A stretch of 64,000 nt of DNA from Chitinophaga ginsengisoli. GTDB lineage: Bacteria; Bacteroidota; Bacteroidia; Chitinophagales; Chitinophagaceae. Shown here piece by piece: positions 1 through 8,506 of this stretch. Numbering within the stretch: the stretch's first letter is position 1; every line of letters begins with the position of its first letter. Under the pieces are notes generated by a model. The model was not told the origin of the DNA, did not search any database, and saw only the letters and a list, made by a program, of their open reading frames with translations. The position numbers and the translations under genes are program-made. The stretch is taken from assembly GCF_003014595.1 (NCBI RefSeq), contig NZ_PYGK01000006.1, positions 186,001 to 250,000 on the forward strand, written 5' to 3'.

Positions 1-2
1 CG

Positions 3-1418
3 TCGTTATTTATACAGCAGCATCAGCCATTGAATGCTGTAGCAGAGACATACATACCGGACCTGGCGGCTTTACAGACGCATCGGTCAGTGCCTTTCAT
101 CAATGTATTCCTGGAATACATTTTCTGGACAGGCGTAGCTGTGATGAGTATCCGTTTAATGATCCAGCTGCTGTCCTTGTGGAAGCTACACCGGCATACT
201 ACCGCTATACAATCGCCGGATGCGCAGCCGCTGAGAGTAACAGAAAAGCATGTGAATCCTTTTTCATTCATGCATAATATTTATATCAATCCTTCCCTGC
301 ATAGTCCGGAGGAATTTGCTTCCATCATCCGGCATGAACAGGTGCATGTGCGACAGTGGCATACACTGGACGTATTACTGGGAGAGCTGAACAAGATCTT
401 TTACTGGTTCAATCCCGGCGCCTGGTTAATGAGCATTGCCATCCGTGAGAATCTTGAATTCATCACAGACAGGAGCATACTGCAGCAGGGAATGGATGCA
501 AAAGCTTATCAATACAGTCTGATAAAAGTAAGTGGGATCCCATATGCGACGGCCATCGCAAACAATTTCAATTTCTCACATTTAAAACAAAGGATCATGA
601 TGATGAATAAAAAGAGATCATCCCGCTATCATTTGCTACGTTATGTCGTGTTGGGTGCCGTTATGGGTATTGCAGTGCTGTCACTGAACTTTACCAGGGC
701 AATTGCCGGCACTGAGAAGGTGGCAAAAAACATAGCAGCTATTGCTTTCTCTAAAGACACAACAGCGCCGGCAGTAGCACCTGTTCCACCACCACCGCCT
801 CCGCCAGCACCTGTAAAAGGGAAAAGAACGCCACCACCTCCTCCTCCGCCTGTACCGGCAGCCCCTGCAGCTCCTGCTGGTACGCCAGCTCCTGTAGCTA
901 CTCCGCTTCCTCCGGCACCTCCTGCACCTGGAGCGCCCGTAGCACCGGTAGCTCCTAACAAGGATGTAGTTACGTTAAGCTCTGAATCCGGCATTATTTT
1001 AAGAGGAGGTCAGGGCACCGCGGCGCCGCTATATTTTGTAGATGATGTAAATGTGGGACATCGGGTCCCCGATGGATTGCAACCTGCTGAAATATCATCT
1101 ATTAATGTTTATAAAGGGGAACATGCAACACAATATGGTGAAGATGGTAAAAATGGGGTGATATTTATTTATACGAAAGGGTTTAGTAGTGCCAAGGTAA
1201 GAACCGTTACCAGTGACATTGCACAAAAAGGTGGTGATGTAACAACTGTTGTCAGCACTGGTACAGGAGTTGACGGCCAGCAACCGACAGTGGTGAGAGT
1301 CAATACCAACACTACAACCAAAACTTCAGTAGACGCGAAAGTAAATGCAACTACAAAGATGAATACCAACGCCAACGTAAGTATTGATACTTTGGATACG
1401 AAGCCTAAAAACAGGTAA
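3..1418 (+). CDS. M56 (BlaR1-like) membrane metallopeptidase with proline-rich linker and TonB-plug-like tail, 5' partial
   Basis: The reading frame is open to the window edge, so the N-terminus is missing; the TTG at position 30 is only the first possible start inside the window. Counting from that codon, a membrane segment lies near residues 25-45 and a zinc motif HEQVH (HExxH) at 102-106, followed by a second hydrophobic helix at about 205-225. Then comes a Pro/Ala-rich stretch (about 245-310) and a segment resembling the plug domain of TonB-dependent receptors (LYFVDDVNVG, then NVYKGEHATQYG). BlaR1/MecR1 M56 proteins sense a signal outside the cell and cleave a cytoplasmic repressor. The plug-like tail is seen in Bacteroidota homologues and its role is not known. 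The partner BlaI-type repressor is expected just upstream, outside the window. Confidence 0.8.
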   Translation, partial: SLFIQQHQPLNAVAETYIPDLAALQTHRSVPFINVFLEYIFWTGVAVMSIRLMIQLLSLWKLHRHTTAIQSPDAQPLRVTEKHVNPFSFMHNIYINPSLHSPEEFASIIRHEQVHVRQWHTLDVLLGELNKIFYWFNPGAWLMSIAIRENLEFITDRSILQQGMDAKAYQYSLIKVSGIPYATAIANNFNFSHLKQRIMMMNKKRSSRYHLLRYVVLGAVMGIAVLSLNFTRAIAGTEKVAKNIAAIAFSKDTTAPAVAPVPPPPPPPAPVKGKRTPPPPPPPVPAAPAAPAGTPAPVATPLPPAPPAPGAPVAPVAPNKDVVTLSSESGIILRGGQGTAAPLYFVDDVNVGHRVPDGLQPAEISSINVYKGEHATQYGEDGKNGVIFIYTKGFSSAKVRTVTSDIAQKGGDVTTVVSTGTGVDGQQPTVVRVNTNTTTKTSVDAKVNATTKMNTNANVSIDTLDTKPKNR

Positions 1419-1443
1419 GCAATAAAGTTATTGTGGAATATCG

Positions 1444-1476
1444 ACAGGGGTTCACCGCGAGGTGAGTCCCTGTTTT
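1444..1476. terminator. Hairpin terminator between convergent genes
   Basis: A 13-base stem (1444-1456 with 1461-1473, loop GCGA) contains two G-U wobbles on the plus strand and is followed by a short T run. It sits between the M56 gene and the convergent sulfatase-modifying-factor-like gene. Confidence 0.7.
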
Positions 1477-1488
1477 GTGAAGGGTCGT

Positions 1489-2541
1489 TTATTTATCTTT
1501 CACACATCTGAAACCAAGATTCTCCAATCCTGACTCCGGTGATGTTTTCATTCTCGCCGTCACCCTGTAACCGGAGCAATATTCATCGGTACACATAAAA
1601 GAACCGCCCCTGATAGTATGTTTAGGCATGGTGGGATCGTCAGGGTCATAACCACTGGCCGGACCTTTCGGGTTGTTATTATTGTTTGGTTGCTGGTAAT
1701 AACGGCTGTCATACCAGTCAGCACACCATTCCCATACATTGCCCGACATATCGTACAGACCATAACCGTTAGGCGCAAAACTTTTTACCGGAGCGAGGCC
1801 GGTATAGCCGTCGGTATGTGTATTCTGATAGGGGAAATGCCCGTTCCAGGTATTGGCTTTCGTCTTTCCCACTGTCAGGGCTTCTGCACCCCAGGGATAG
1901 GGCTGGTCTTTCAGTCCGCCGCGAGCCGCGTATTCCCATTCCGCTTCAGTAGGCAGGCGTTTACCGGCCCATTTTGCATAGGCCTGTGCATCGTCCCATG
2001 AGATGTGTACTACCGGCAGATGTTCTTTGCTATCCAGGTTGGTGTTTGGTCCGCCGGGATGTTGCCAGCTGGCGCCCAATATAAAGGACCACCATTGCGA
2101 TACGTCATCCAGTGGCACGGCGTGAGAGGGAGGCGTAAATACCAGGGAGCCTGGTTGTAACATGCTGCTATCCGGCTCCGGAGAGCCCGGCGGCAGTTGC
2201 TGCATCAGTTCTTCTTTACTGATCGGTTTTTCGGCAGTAGTAAGATATCCTGTTGCCTTCACAAACATGGCAAATTCAGCGTTGGTCACTTCATGTTCAT
2301 CCATCCAGAAACTGTCCAGCCTTACTGTATGACGCGGCTGTTCATCTTTGCGTGCTTCCGCATCGTCAGCCCCCATGGTAAAGGTACCAGCGGGAACGAG
2401 TACCATATGGTTCAGTGTATCGTTTATCGCGGTATGATCTGCGGTACTGTCTGCAGCAGCTTGCCGGCGGCTGCTGCCCTGGCAGGCGTAGAGCAACAGG
2501 CTAGTAATCAATGCCCATCCGGTCGTGTATTTACTAAACAT
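1489..2541 (-). CDS. Formylglycine-generating-enzyme (SUMF1) family lipoprotein
   Basis: SUMF1/FGE-sulfatase fold protein. The start at 2541 gives a lipoprotein signal (hydrophobic run then LLLYAC); a longer frame to 2589 adds 16 residues before it that do not resemble a signal. The family core is visible: GTFTMGADDAEARKDEQPRH, then WDDAQAYAKWAGKRLPTEAEWEYA, then SGNVWEWCADWY. Near the C-terminus is C-TDEY-C followed by GYRVTARMKTSPES and LGFRC. In human FGE and its true bacterial orthologues a Cys-x4-Cys pair at this place binds copper and oxidises sulfatase cysteines. Many bacterial family members lack it, as do GldJ/GldK-type gliding proteins. Its retention here suggests real formylglycine-forming activity, but a lipoprotein would act outside the cytoplasm and no sulfatase gene is nearby. 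Confidence 0.85.
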   Translation of the reverse strand: MFSKYTTGWALITSLLLYACQGSSRRQAAADSTADHTAINDTLNHMVLVPAGTFTMGADDAEARKDEQPRHTVRLDSFWMDEHEVTNAEFAMFVKATGYLTTAEKPISKEELMQQLPPGSPEPDSSMLQPGSLVFTPPSHAVPLDDVSQWWSFILGASWQHPGGPNTNLDSKEHLPVVHISWDDAQAYAKWAGKRLPTEAEWEYAARGGLKDQPYPWGAEALTVGKTKANTWNGHFPYQNTHTDGYTGLAPVKSFAPNGYGLYDMSGNVWEWCADWYDSRYYQQPNNNNNPKGPASGYDPDDPTMPKHTIRGGSFMCTDEYCSGYRVTARMKTSPESGLENLGFRCVKDK

Positions 2542-2643
2542 TTGCCTAAGATCGTCATTTTGTATGTTAAATTTCAGGCCCCTTAACAATTAAATAATCA
2601 GCTATACAAATAAACTATTGTAAACTGCATCCTTGTTTTAACT

Positions 2644-4005
2644 ATGGAACTATTTACCGCGCCTTTCAGCCGCCAGGATTTTGGAGAGCACTTCTTATGG
2701 GGAGTGGCTATCTCGGCTTTTCAGAATGAAGGGGCCCATGATGCTGATGGTAAGGGCAGGTCTATCTGGGATGAGTTCACGGCCAAAAAGGGTAAGATCA
2801 AGGATGGAACCCATGCGCAGATAGCGAATGACTTCTACAACCGTTACGCCGAAGATATCCGCCTGGCGAAACAACTGGGATTTGATGTATTCCGCTTTTC
2901 CATTTCCTGGCCACGGATACTGCCGCAGGGCACAGGCGCTGTTAATCCCGCAGGCATCGCTTTTTATCATCGTGTAATAGACGCCTGCCTGGAGGCAGGC
3001 ATGATACCTTACATCACACTTTATCATTGGGACCTGCCACATGCCCTGGAATTGAAAGGAGGCTGGTGCCACCGCGGAGTAATCTTTGCATTTGAAGAAT
3101 ATGTGCGTATATGCATGCAGGCATATGGCGACAAGGTAAAGAACTGGGTGGTCATGAATGAACCCTTTGGTTTTACATCTCTGGGATACATGCTCGGTGT
3201 ACATGCACCGGGGAAATTCGGCTTATCGTATTTTCTGCCTGCGGTACATCATGTGTTACTGGCACAGTCTGCCGGAGCCAAGGTGATCAGGGAAGCAGTA
3301 AAAGAGGCCAATATAGGGACTACATTGTCCTGCTCTTATATTTACCCATATTCGCAACAAGCGACCGATATACAGGCTGCAAAGAAGGCTGACGCCTTGT
3401 TTAACCGCCTGTTTCTGGAGCCGGTACTGGGTATGGGATATCCGGTGGATGATTTCCCTCTGCTGCGCCGTATTGAAAGGCGGTATGCCCTCTGGCGGGA
3501 CTGGGACCAGTTATCATTTGATTTTGATTTTATTGGTGTACAGAACTATTTCCCACTGGTGGTACGCCGAAATGCTTTTATGCCCTTAGTCGGTATTTCA
3601 GAGGTCAAGCCCAAGGCGCGTCGCGTTCCGACAACAGCGCTGGGCTGGGAGATCAGCGGTGAGGGATTATATGCTATTCTGAAGCAGTTTGCCGCTTACA
3701 AAAGCATTAAGAAGCTGATAGTAACAGAAAGCGGCGCTTCCTTTATGGATGTGATGAGTGAAGGAAAAATAGATGACAAGGACCGTGTCAGCTATTTTGA
3801 AGAGTACCTGTCAGGCGTATTGAAAGCGAGGAGGGAAGGCGTACCGGTGGAAGGATATTTTGCCTGGACGCTTACTGACAATTTTGAATGGGCAGAGGGG
3901 TACAAGGCCCGCTTCGGATTGGTGCATGTTGATCCTGAAACGCAACGCAGAACGATAAAACGGTCAGGATACTGGTTCCGGGAGTTATTGCATAGAGAAA
4001 AATAA
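2644..4005 (+). CDS. GH1 family beta-glucosidase
   Basis: Glycoside hydrolase family 1 protein of 453 residues, the usual length for a bacterial beta-glucosidase. The N-terminal substrate-binding motif (FLWGVAISAFQNEG), the acid/base motif NEP (Glu173) and the nucleophile motif TESG (Glu362; most homologues have TENG) are all present, as is the C-terminal YFAWTLTDNFEWAEGY sugar-binding loop. No signal peptide is visible, so it should be cytoplasmic and cleave the terminal beta-linked sugar from imported oligosaccharides or glycosides. It is divergent from the FGE-like gene and convergent with the outer-membrane protein gene, so it appears to be transcribed alone. Substrate range cannot be read from the sequence. 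Confidence 0.95.
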   Translation: MELFTAPFSRQDFGEHFLWGVAISAFQNEGAHDADGKGRSIWDEFTAKKGKIKDGTHAQIANDFYNRYAEDIRLAKQLGFDVFRFSISWPRILPQGTGAVNPAGIAFYHRVIDACLEAGMIPYITLYHWDLPHALELKGGWCHRGVIFAFEEYVRICMQAYGDKVKNWVVMNEPFGFTSLGYMLGVHAPGKFGLSYFLPAVHHVLLAQSAGAKVIREAVKEANIGTTLSCSYIYPYSQQATDIQAAKKADALFNRLFLEPVLGMGYPVDDFPLLRRIERRYALWRDWDQLSFDFDFIGVQNYFPLVVRRNAFMPLVGISEVKPKARRVPTTALGWEISGEGLYAILKQFAAYKSIKKLIVTESGASFMDVMSEGKIDDKDRVSYFEEYLSGVLKARREGVPVEGYFAWTLTDNFEWAEGYKARFGLVHVDPETQRRTIKRSGYWFRELLHREK

Positions 4006-4036
4006 AGTGCCGGTGTACGAAAAGAGACCATAGAAA

Positions 4037-4064
4037 AAGCCCATAGCATATGCTATGGGCTTTA
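4037..4064. terminator. Perfect-palindrome bidirectional terminator
   Basis: A 28-base perfect palindrome (14-base arms, centre at 4050/4051) starting with AAAG and ending with CTTT lies between the convergent GH1 and outer-membrane protein genes. It can act on both strands. Confidence 0.8.
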
Positions 4065-4090
4065 ATTATTTCATCATCTGTCAGCTCAGA

Positions 4091-5323
4091 TCAATCGTAT
4101 GTTCTGCGCAGGAACCAGATATCTCTCAGTGAGAAGTGGAATACGGCGTTCACGTAAGTCTCTTTGATAAGTCCGCCGCTGGTAGTACCACGCTGACCTA
4201 CTTCAAGGCCTACATAATAACGGAGCATATTGGATTTAGCCGGGAGGGAGATACCTGCGGTACCTGCCACATCTTTAATCTGGTTATTATTGACAATCAG
4301 GTATGATTTGTAATAAGAGAAACCTGCCTGGAGTACGATACCTTCCGCCTGCTGATTACCGTATTTGCGTTTGAACGAATATTCAAGGCCAGTAGAGTAG
4401 CGTTCAGAGTTGGTAAGCTTGTATTTTGGGCTTACGATGCGGCTGTCTGTCCACATCTGTTTGCGCATATCGGCTACCCAGGTCAGGCTACCATTGGTGA
4501 GTGAAATACCACCACCAAACTGCTCAGGCAATGTATATTTTTCCTTAGGCAGATCGTCATGGAACAGCGTAGTTTCTGCTGTGTTCTGTACAATCAGCGT
4601 TTTCTCGTAGCTTATTTTTGTTTTGAAACGGTAAGTAGCACCGAGGCCCAGCATCCAGTTCTTGCCTATCATACCGGAATACAGGATACCTGTATTGAAG
4701 TTGGTATTAAATGCGTAACGCTGGAGTTTGGTAGATACGGTATCTCCACCGATGTTCTCTGTTACGTTGTTAGGACCGAACAGGAAGTTGGTAGATACAC
4801 CGATAGAGAAGTTTTTTGTCAGTCTTACCCCATTGGAGATATAAGCCTTATAAATGCCACCGGTACCTTCGGTAGTGGTGGTCTGGGGAGATGTATCGAT
4901 GAATGTGGTAGAGATCAGTTTATAGTCGACGTTGCTGAACTGTCCGAAACCGGCGCTCATACCCCATCTGTTATTCACCTTGAACCCCAGTGCCAGTCGT
5001 TTGATGTTTACGTCGCCCGCCTGTCTGTTCAAGCTACCAGCATCTTTATAGTTGATAGATTGTGCACGGAAGGATACGTCAAACATGAAATTCTGACGTG
5101 GTATGGCTGAATAGGAAGCCGGGTTCAGTTCATTGAGATAATAATCTGAACGGCGGCCGATACCAGTACTGCCGAGACCAAAGTTGCGGGTGTAATCATG
5201 CTCCTCCTGGTCGCCGATGGCGTAGGCAGAATAGAGTGAATTGATACCGTGTTGTGCCATGGCCTTTGTGCCCAGTAAAAGTATCAGGCCACATAAGCCG
5301 GTCGTATATTGTAATCGCTTCAT
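4091..5323 (-). CDS. Outer-membrane beta-barrel protein (FadL/OmpP1-like)
   Basis: A signal peptide (MKRLQYTTGLCGLILLLG, cleaved after AMAQ) precedes a protein of about 390 residues dominated by alternating hydrophobic beta-strand patterns, ending in aromatic-containing strands (FHFSLRDIWFLRRTYD). The opening (INSLYSAYAIGD, then LNPASYSAIPR) resembles FadL/OmpP1-type barrels of Bacteroidota that open with a 'YSRYGLGD' theme and 'NPAS'. Function is probably transport of a hydrophobic compound or a structural role; no substrate can be named. The stop of the upstream DUF4270 gene overlaps an in-frame ATG at 5344 (TAATG), which would add seven residues, so the start could be 5344. The two genes form one transcription unit. 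Confidence 0.7.
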   Translation of the reverse strand: MKRLQYTTGLCGLILLLGTKAMAQHGINSLYSAYAIGDQEEHDYTRNFGLGSTGIGRRSDYYLNELNPASYSAIPRQNFMFDVSFRAQSINYKDAGSLNRQAGDVNIKRLALGFKVNNRWGMSAGFGQFSNVDYKLISTTFIDTSPQTTTTEGTGGIYKAYISNGVRLTKNFSIGVSTNFLFGPNNVTENIGGDTVSTKLQRYAFNTNFNTGILYSGMIGKNWMLGLGATYRFKTKISYEKTLIVQNTAETTLFHDDLPKEKYTLPEQFGGGISLTNGSLTWVADMRKQMWTDSRIVSPKYKLTNSERYSTGLEYSFKRKYGNQQAEGIVLQAGFSYYKSYLIVNNNQIKDVAGTAGISLPAKSNMLRYYVGLEVGQRGTTSGGLIKETYVNAVFHFSLRDIWFLRRTYD

Positions 5324-5343
5324 GTAGTCAATTCTTGATTGCA

Positions 5344-6678
5344 TTATTTATACCGCAGGTAATAGATCTGAACTGTAATCCTGTTTTTCGTGTTTTTGTT
5401 GTCGCCCAGGATAGCACGGTCAAAGTTACTGAGACCGGTTGATCTTGGAGGCAGCAATGCCAGCCCTCTTCGTGAATTATCAGTACTGTTTAATTGTGCA
5501 ATGCAATAATTGGTAATATCGTAAGTATAGGCGGTTGTCTGATTATAGATAGGATCGAGTAGGAGGTTACCATATTGTACACCGCCGGTGCTGGGAGATA
5601 CGAGGGTATCTTCTATGACATTACCGTTTTTGATAATGCCGAGTACCAGATTCTTAGGAAGAGTGTATGGATATTTGTAGGTAGCTTTTTCCGGTCTTAC
5701 GGTCAGTGTAGCCCGCATGATCTTTGAGAACTTGCTCAGCTGATTGAAAGTGTGCAGGTAAGGGAAGTCGATACGACCGACGAGGTTCGTCAGTGGTTGT
5801 ACGAACAACCTGTTGTCTGCAGCGGAAGATGGCAATAATTTATTGGTCGGGCTCAATGTTGCCAGCGGAGACCCTGAAGGGCGTTGCACGTCAACATGAT
5901 TGAACTGTACTGCTGAATTATAAACAGGGAAGTCGATGTACGCCTGTACGATCTCACCCGGAGTAGTATGATAGAAAAGGCGCAGGTTCAGGGAATCGTC
6001 AGCCCTGAAGCCGTTGATCACCTGGCTGTTAGCGCCTGGTTTCAGTGCGAGGCCCTTAAAGTATCTGGAGAAAAGGGTCTGATTGGTAATGGTTTGTGAC
6101 TTTTTATCGCAGAGCGTAAAGAACTCTTTTCCCAGTACATCGTCCAGTCTTATTTTAAATATGGTATCGCGGTGAGGACGTATTCTCATTTGTCTGCTAC
6201 CCAGTGGGGTAGGATCTGTGGCGAATGAGCTACGGCTATACATGAACGTGCTGGATCCAAGTCTTTTGATCTCTTCCTGCACGCGGTATACTTCCAGGTG
6301 CTGGGTCAGCGTGGTATCGCCATAATATTGTGTTTTAGGATGCACCACCAATATCAGGGAGTCATAGATGGCCCTTTGAGGAATAGTGGTACCGCTAAAT
6401 GCCTTGATCTGCCAGTAAGAAGTAGTCGAAATTTTTCCGAAGAACGGATCGTCGGCATTGCCACAAAGGGCTACGCCCAGGTTTGAAGTAGGAACAGAAT
6501 CCAGGTACGCCGTGCTCATGTTCATGGTAATGGTATCTGTTACCAGAAATTCCGTACCACTCTCATCTGTGATATTATCATATAAAAAACCTTCCTTATC
6601 ACAGGCGGCGGCGCCAGTGATCAATAATGCACAAACCAGGTATTTACAGGCCACTTTGGCGCGGATACTTTTATTCAT
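5344..6678 (-). CDS. DUF4270 family lipoprotein
   Basis: The start at 6678 gives a lipoprotein signal (ALLITGAAAC, lipobox Cys). The motif GNADDPFFGKISTTSYWQI near the N-terminus and the later repeats of beta-rich sequence match the Bacteroidota DUF4270 family, whose members are exported surface-associated proteins of unknown function. It is the first gene of a unit with the downstream beta-barrel gene. An in-frame start at 6711 would place 11 extra residues before the signal and is unlikely. Homologues are often found beside outer-membrane or adhesion genes; nothing more specific can be inferred. Confidence 0.8.
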   Translation of the reverse strand: MNKSIRAKVACKYLVCALLITGAAACDKEGFLYDNITDESGTEFLVTDTITMNMSTAYLDSVPTSNLGVALCGNADDPFFGKISTTSYWQIKAFSGTTIPQRAIYDSLILVVHPKTQYYGDTTLTQHLEVYRVQEEIKRLGSSTFMYSRSSFATDPTPLGSRQMRIRPHRDTIFKIRLDDVLGKEFFTLCDKKSQTITNQTLFSRYFKGLALKPGANSQVINGFRADDSLNLRLFYHTTPGEIVQAYIDFPVYNSAVQFNHVDVQRPSGSPLATLSPTNKLLPSSAADNRLFVQPLTNLVGRIDFPYLHTFNQLSKFSKIMRATLTVRPEKATYKYPYTLPKNLVLGIIKNGNVIEDTLVSPSTGGVQYGNLLLDPIYNQTTAYTYDITNYCIAQLNSTDNSRRGLALLPPRSTGLSNFDRAILGDNKNTKNRITVQIYYLRYK

Positions 6679-6872
6679 GGAGCGCAATTTTAGACAGGAA
6701 CCCAACTTCACGCTGATTTAATATGCGAACAGGCTCTTTTTATCGACGAATAACCTTCGGCACTCTTTGTGCTACTGCTGGGGTAGCAAGGTGCTGTACA
6801 TGGCAAAAAACCAGTTGGCAGATAAAAAGACCTGATTTGTCTGTCAAAAGTACCCAAACATCTATTTCGTGA

Positions 6873-6901
6873 TTGCGCTTAAATAAGTGCGGATAATTTT
6901 G
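6873..6901 (+). promoter_or_regulatory. Bacteroidota-type promoter of the Kelch gene
   Basis: TTG at 6873-6875, an 18-base spacer, and TAATTTTG at 6894-6901 match the Bacteroidota sigma-70 consensus (TTTG / TAnnTTTG). The start codon follows 28 bases downstream. Confidence 0.55.
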
Positions 6902-6929
6902 GCAGCTATTAAAAAAGTAAAAATAACTT

Positions 6930-7949
6930 ATGCGCTATTTAAAAGTATGTTTTCTGGGATTGGCAGTACTTACATTGGCCTCCTGTTCATCAAGCAGCGA
7001 CACGACTAAGCTGGGTAACTGGGTAAGAAGGGCAGATTACCAGGGAGACGCCAGAAGGGAAGCAGTGAGCTTTGTGATTGGTGATACAGCGTATGTAGGA
7101 ACTGGCACCAGCGGTGTTGATGGTGGTACCTGGTTAAGTTCTTTTTATAAATATGATCCTGTAAAGGATAACTGGACCCTGGTAGCATCTATGGCGGATA
7201 AGAACGATCCGACAAAGGACCTCTCCCGTACCGGTGCTGCAGCTTTTACTGCCGGCGGTAAAGGATATGTAACAACCGGCAGCAATTCCGATCTCAAAAC
7301 ACTGACAGATACCTGGGCATATGATCCTGCTACCAACAGCTGGGAAAACAGAGCTAACTTTCCAGGTGCTGGCCGTTACTATGCGGTAGGTTTCACTGTA
7401 AAGGATATGGGTTATGTAGGTACCGGCTATGATGGCGGTAACAACATGAGCGATTTCTATAAATATAATCCTTCTTCTAACACCTGGTCATCAGCTAACT
7501 CTTTGAAAGACAAAAGAAGACAAGCTGTTGCTTTCGTGATCAAGGACAGCGCATACGTAGTAACCGGCGCCGGTGCAGGTACAAGCCCTACCCGTATGTA
7601 TGTGTATGATGCTGATCACGACCAGTGGAATGAGAAATCCAAAATCGAAAATGCTACAGATGCATCTTTCGATGATGATTATTCTTCTATCGCCCGTTAT
7701 GGTGGTGTGGCATTTGTGATCAATAACAAAGGATATGTTACCACTGGTTCCAGTGCTACTACCTGGGAATATGATCCAATCAATGACCGTTGGGCAGAAA
7801 AGACCGCTTTTGATGGTGCAAGCCGTACTTCAGCTGTAGGTTTTACTGTGAAAGGCAGAGGTTTTATAAGCACCGGCTATTCCTCCAGCACTTACCTGGA
7901 TGATCTGTTCGAATTCTTCCCGGATCAGGAAAATGACACTAATGACTAA
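6930..7949 (+). CDS. Kelch-repeat beta-propeller lipoprotein
   Basis: A lipoprotein signal (LGLAVLTLASC, Cys followed by SSSS) leads into about six repeats of roughly 50 residues, each with a pattern such as GYVGTGYDGGNNMSDFYKYN followed by an NTW or DRW segment. This is the Kelch/galactose-oxidase-like beta-propeller layout. Such Bacteroidota lipoproteins are surface or periplasmic and presumably bind proteins or glycans; no catalytic residues of galactose oxidase are recognisable. The stop codon overlaps the start of the DUF4907 gene, so the two are co-translated. Confidence 0.85.
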   Translation: MRYLKVCFLGLAVLTLASCSSSSDTTKLGNWVRRADYQGDARREAVSFVIGDTAYVGTGTSGVDGGTWLSSFYKYDPVKDNWTLVASMADKNDPTKDLSRTGAAAFTAGGKGYVTTGSNSDLKTLTDTWAYDPATNSWENRANFPGAGRYYAVGFTVKDMGYVGTGYDGGNNMSDFYKYNPSSNTWSSANSLKDKRRQAVAFVIKDSAYVVTGAGAGTSPTRMYVYDADHDQWNEKSKIENATDASFDDDYSSIARYGGVAFVINNKGYVTTGSSATTWEYDPINDRWAEKTAFDGASRTSAVGFTVKGRGFISTGYSSSTYLDDLFEFFPDQENDTND

Positions 7950-8328
7950 TTACAAGTCGATTCTTATTGTTTGTACGCCGGTACTGGCAGCAACGTTGTT
8001 CTTTACAGCCTGTCAGCAGCCGTCAAAACAAAAAGAAAGTACTGAACATACTGAAGAAGCGCCAGCTACCGCAATGCAAGACAGCATTGCGGTAGTTACG
8101 TTTCAACCCGAAGGGGGAGGATGGGGCTTCAAAATCAATAAAGGGTCTCATAATTACATTGAACAACCTTTCATCCCCGTGATCATGGGTAGAACGCCTT
8201 TTAAAACAGAGGCTGATGCCAGGAAAGTGGGTGAAAACCTCGCTGCCAAGCTTAGGAAAAATCCCGGTGGACTGCCGGACCTGACCAGGCAGGAATTGCT
8301 TGATATGAAAATAGCCGGTGTAGAGTAG
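7942..8328 (+). CDS. DUF4907 family lipoprotein
   Basis: The start at 7942 (ATG overlapping the Kelch stop codon by 8 bases) gives MTNYKSILIVCTPVLAATLF and a lipobox ending in TAC. Longer in-frame starts at 7900 and 7933 only add residues inside the Kelch gene. The C-terminal domain (GGWGFKINKGSHNYIEQPFI, then FKTEADARKVGENLAAKL and DLTRQELLDM) matches DUF4907, a small Bacteroidota family of unknown function often paired with Kelch proteins. It likely works with the propeller protein at the cell surface. Confidence 0.8.
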   Translation: MTNYKSILIVCTPVLAATLFFTACQQPSKQKESTEHTEEAPATAMQDSIAVVTFQPEGGGWGFKINKGSHNYIEQPFIPVIMGRTPFKTEADARKVGENLAAKLRKNPGGLPDLTRQELLDMKIAGVE

Positions 8329-8371
8329 CACTAAAAGCTCCCCGGTAGATATATTGTAACTTATATTAATA

Positions 8372-8399
8372 TTGGCCATAGTACTGTATTTGGCCATAG
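8372..8399 (+). repeat. Direct repeat upstream of the LytS/LytTR genes
   Basis: TTGGCCATAG occurs at 8372-8381 and again at 8390-8399, 18 bases start to start, about 110 bases before the sensor kinase start. LytTR regulators bind pairs of short direct repeats, so this is a candidate autoregulatory site. The spacing is a little shorter than the roughly 21-23 bases usual for characterised LytTR sites. Confidence 0.5.
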
Positions 8400-8506
8400 A
8401 GACTTTTTGTTCCCCGGAAATTTTAACATTCCTTTTACTACGCTTAACAAATTTTAACAGCCTCTTTACGGGAATTGAGTGTAAGTTTATCGCGCTTTTG
8501 GGCTAC

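Noticed and set aside
641-994. Minus-strand Gly/Ala-rich frame of 117 codons
   Set aside because: It is the antisense of the Pro/Ala-rich linker of the M56 protein and has no start context, signal or family resemblance.
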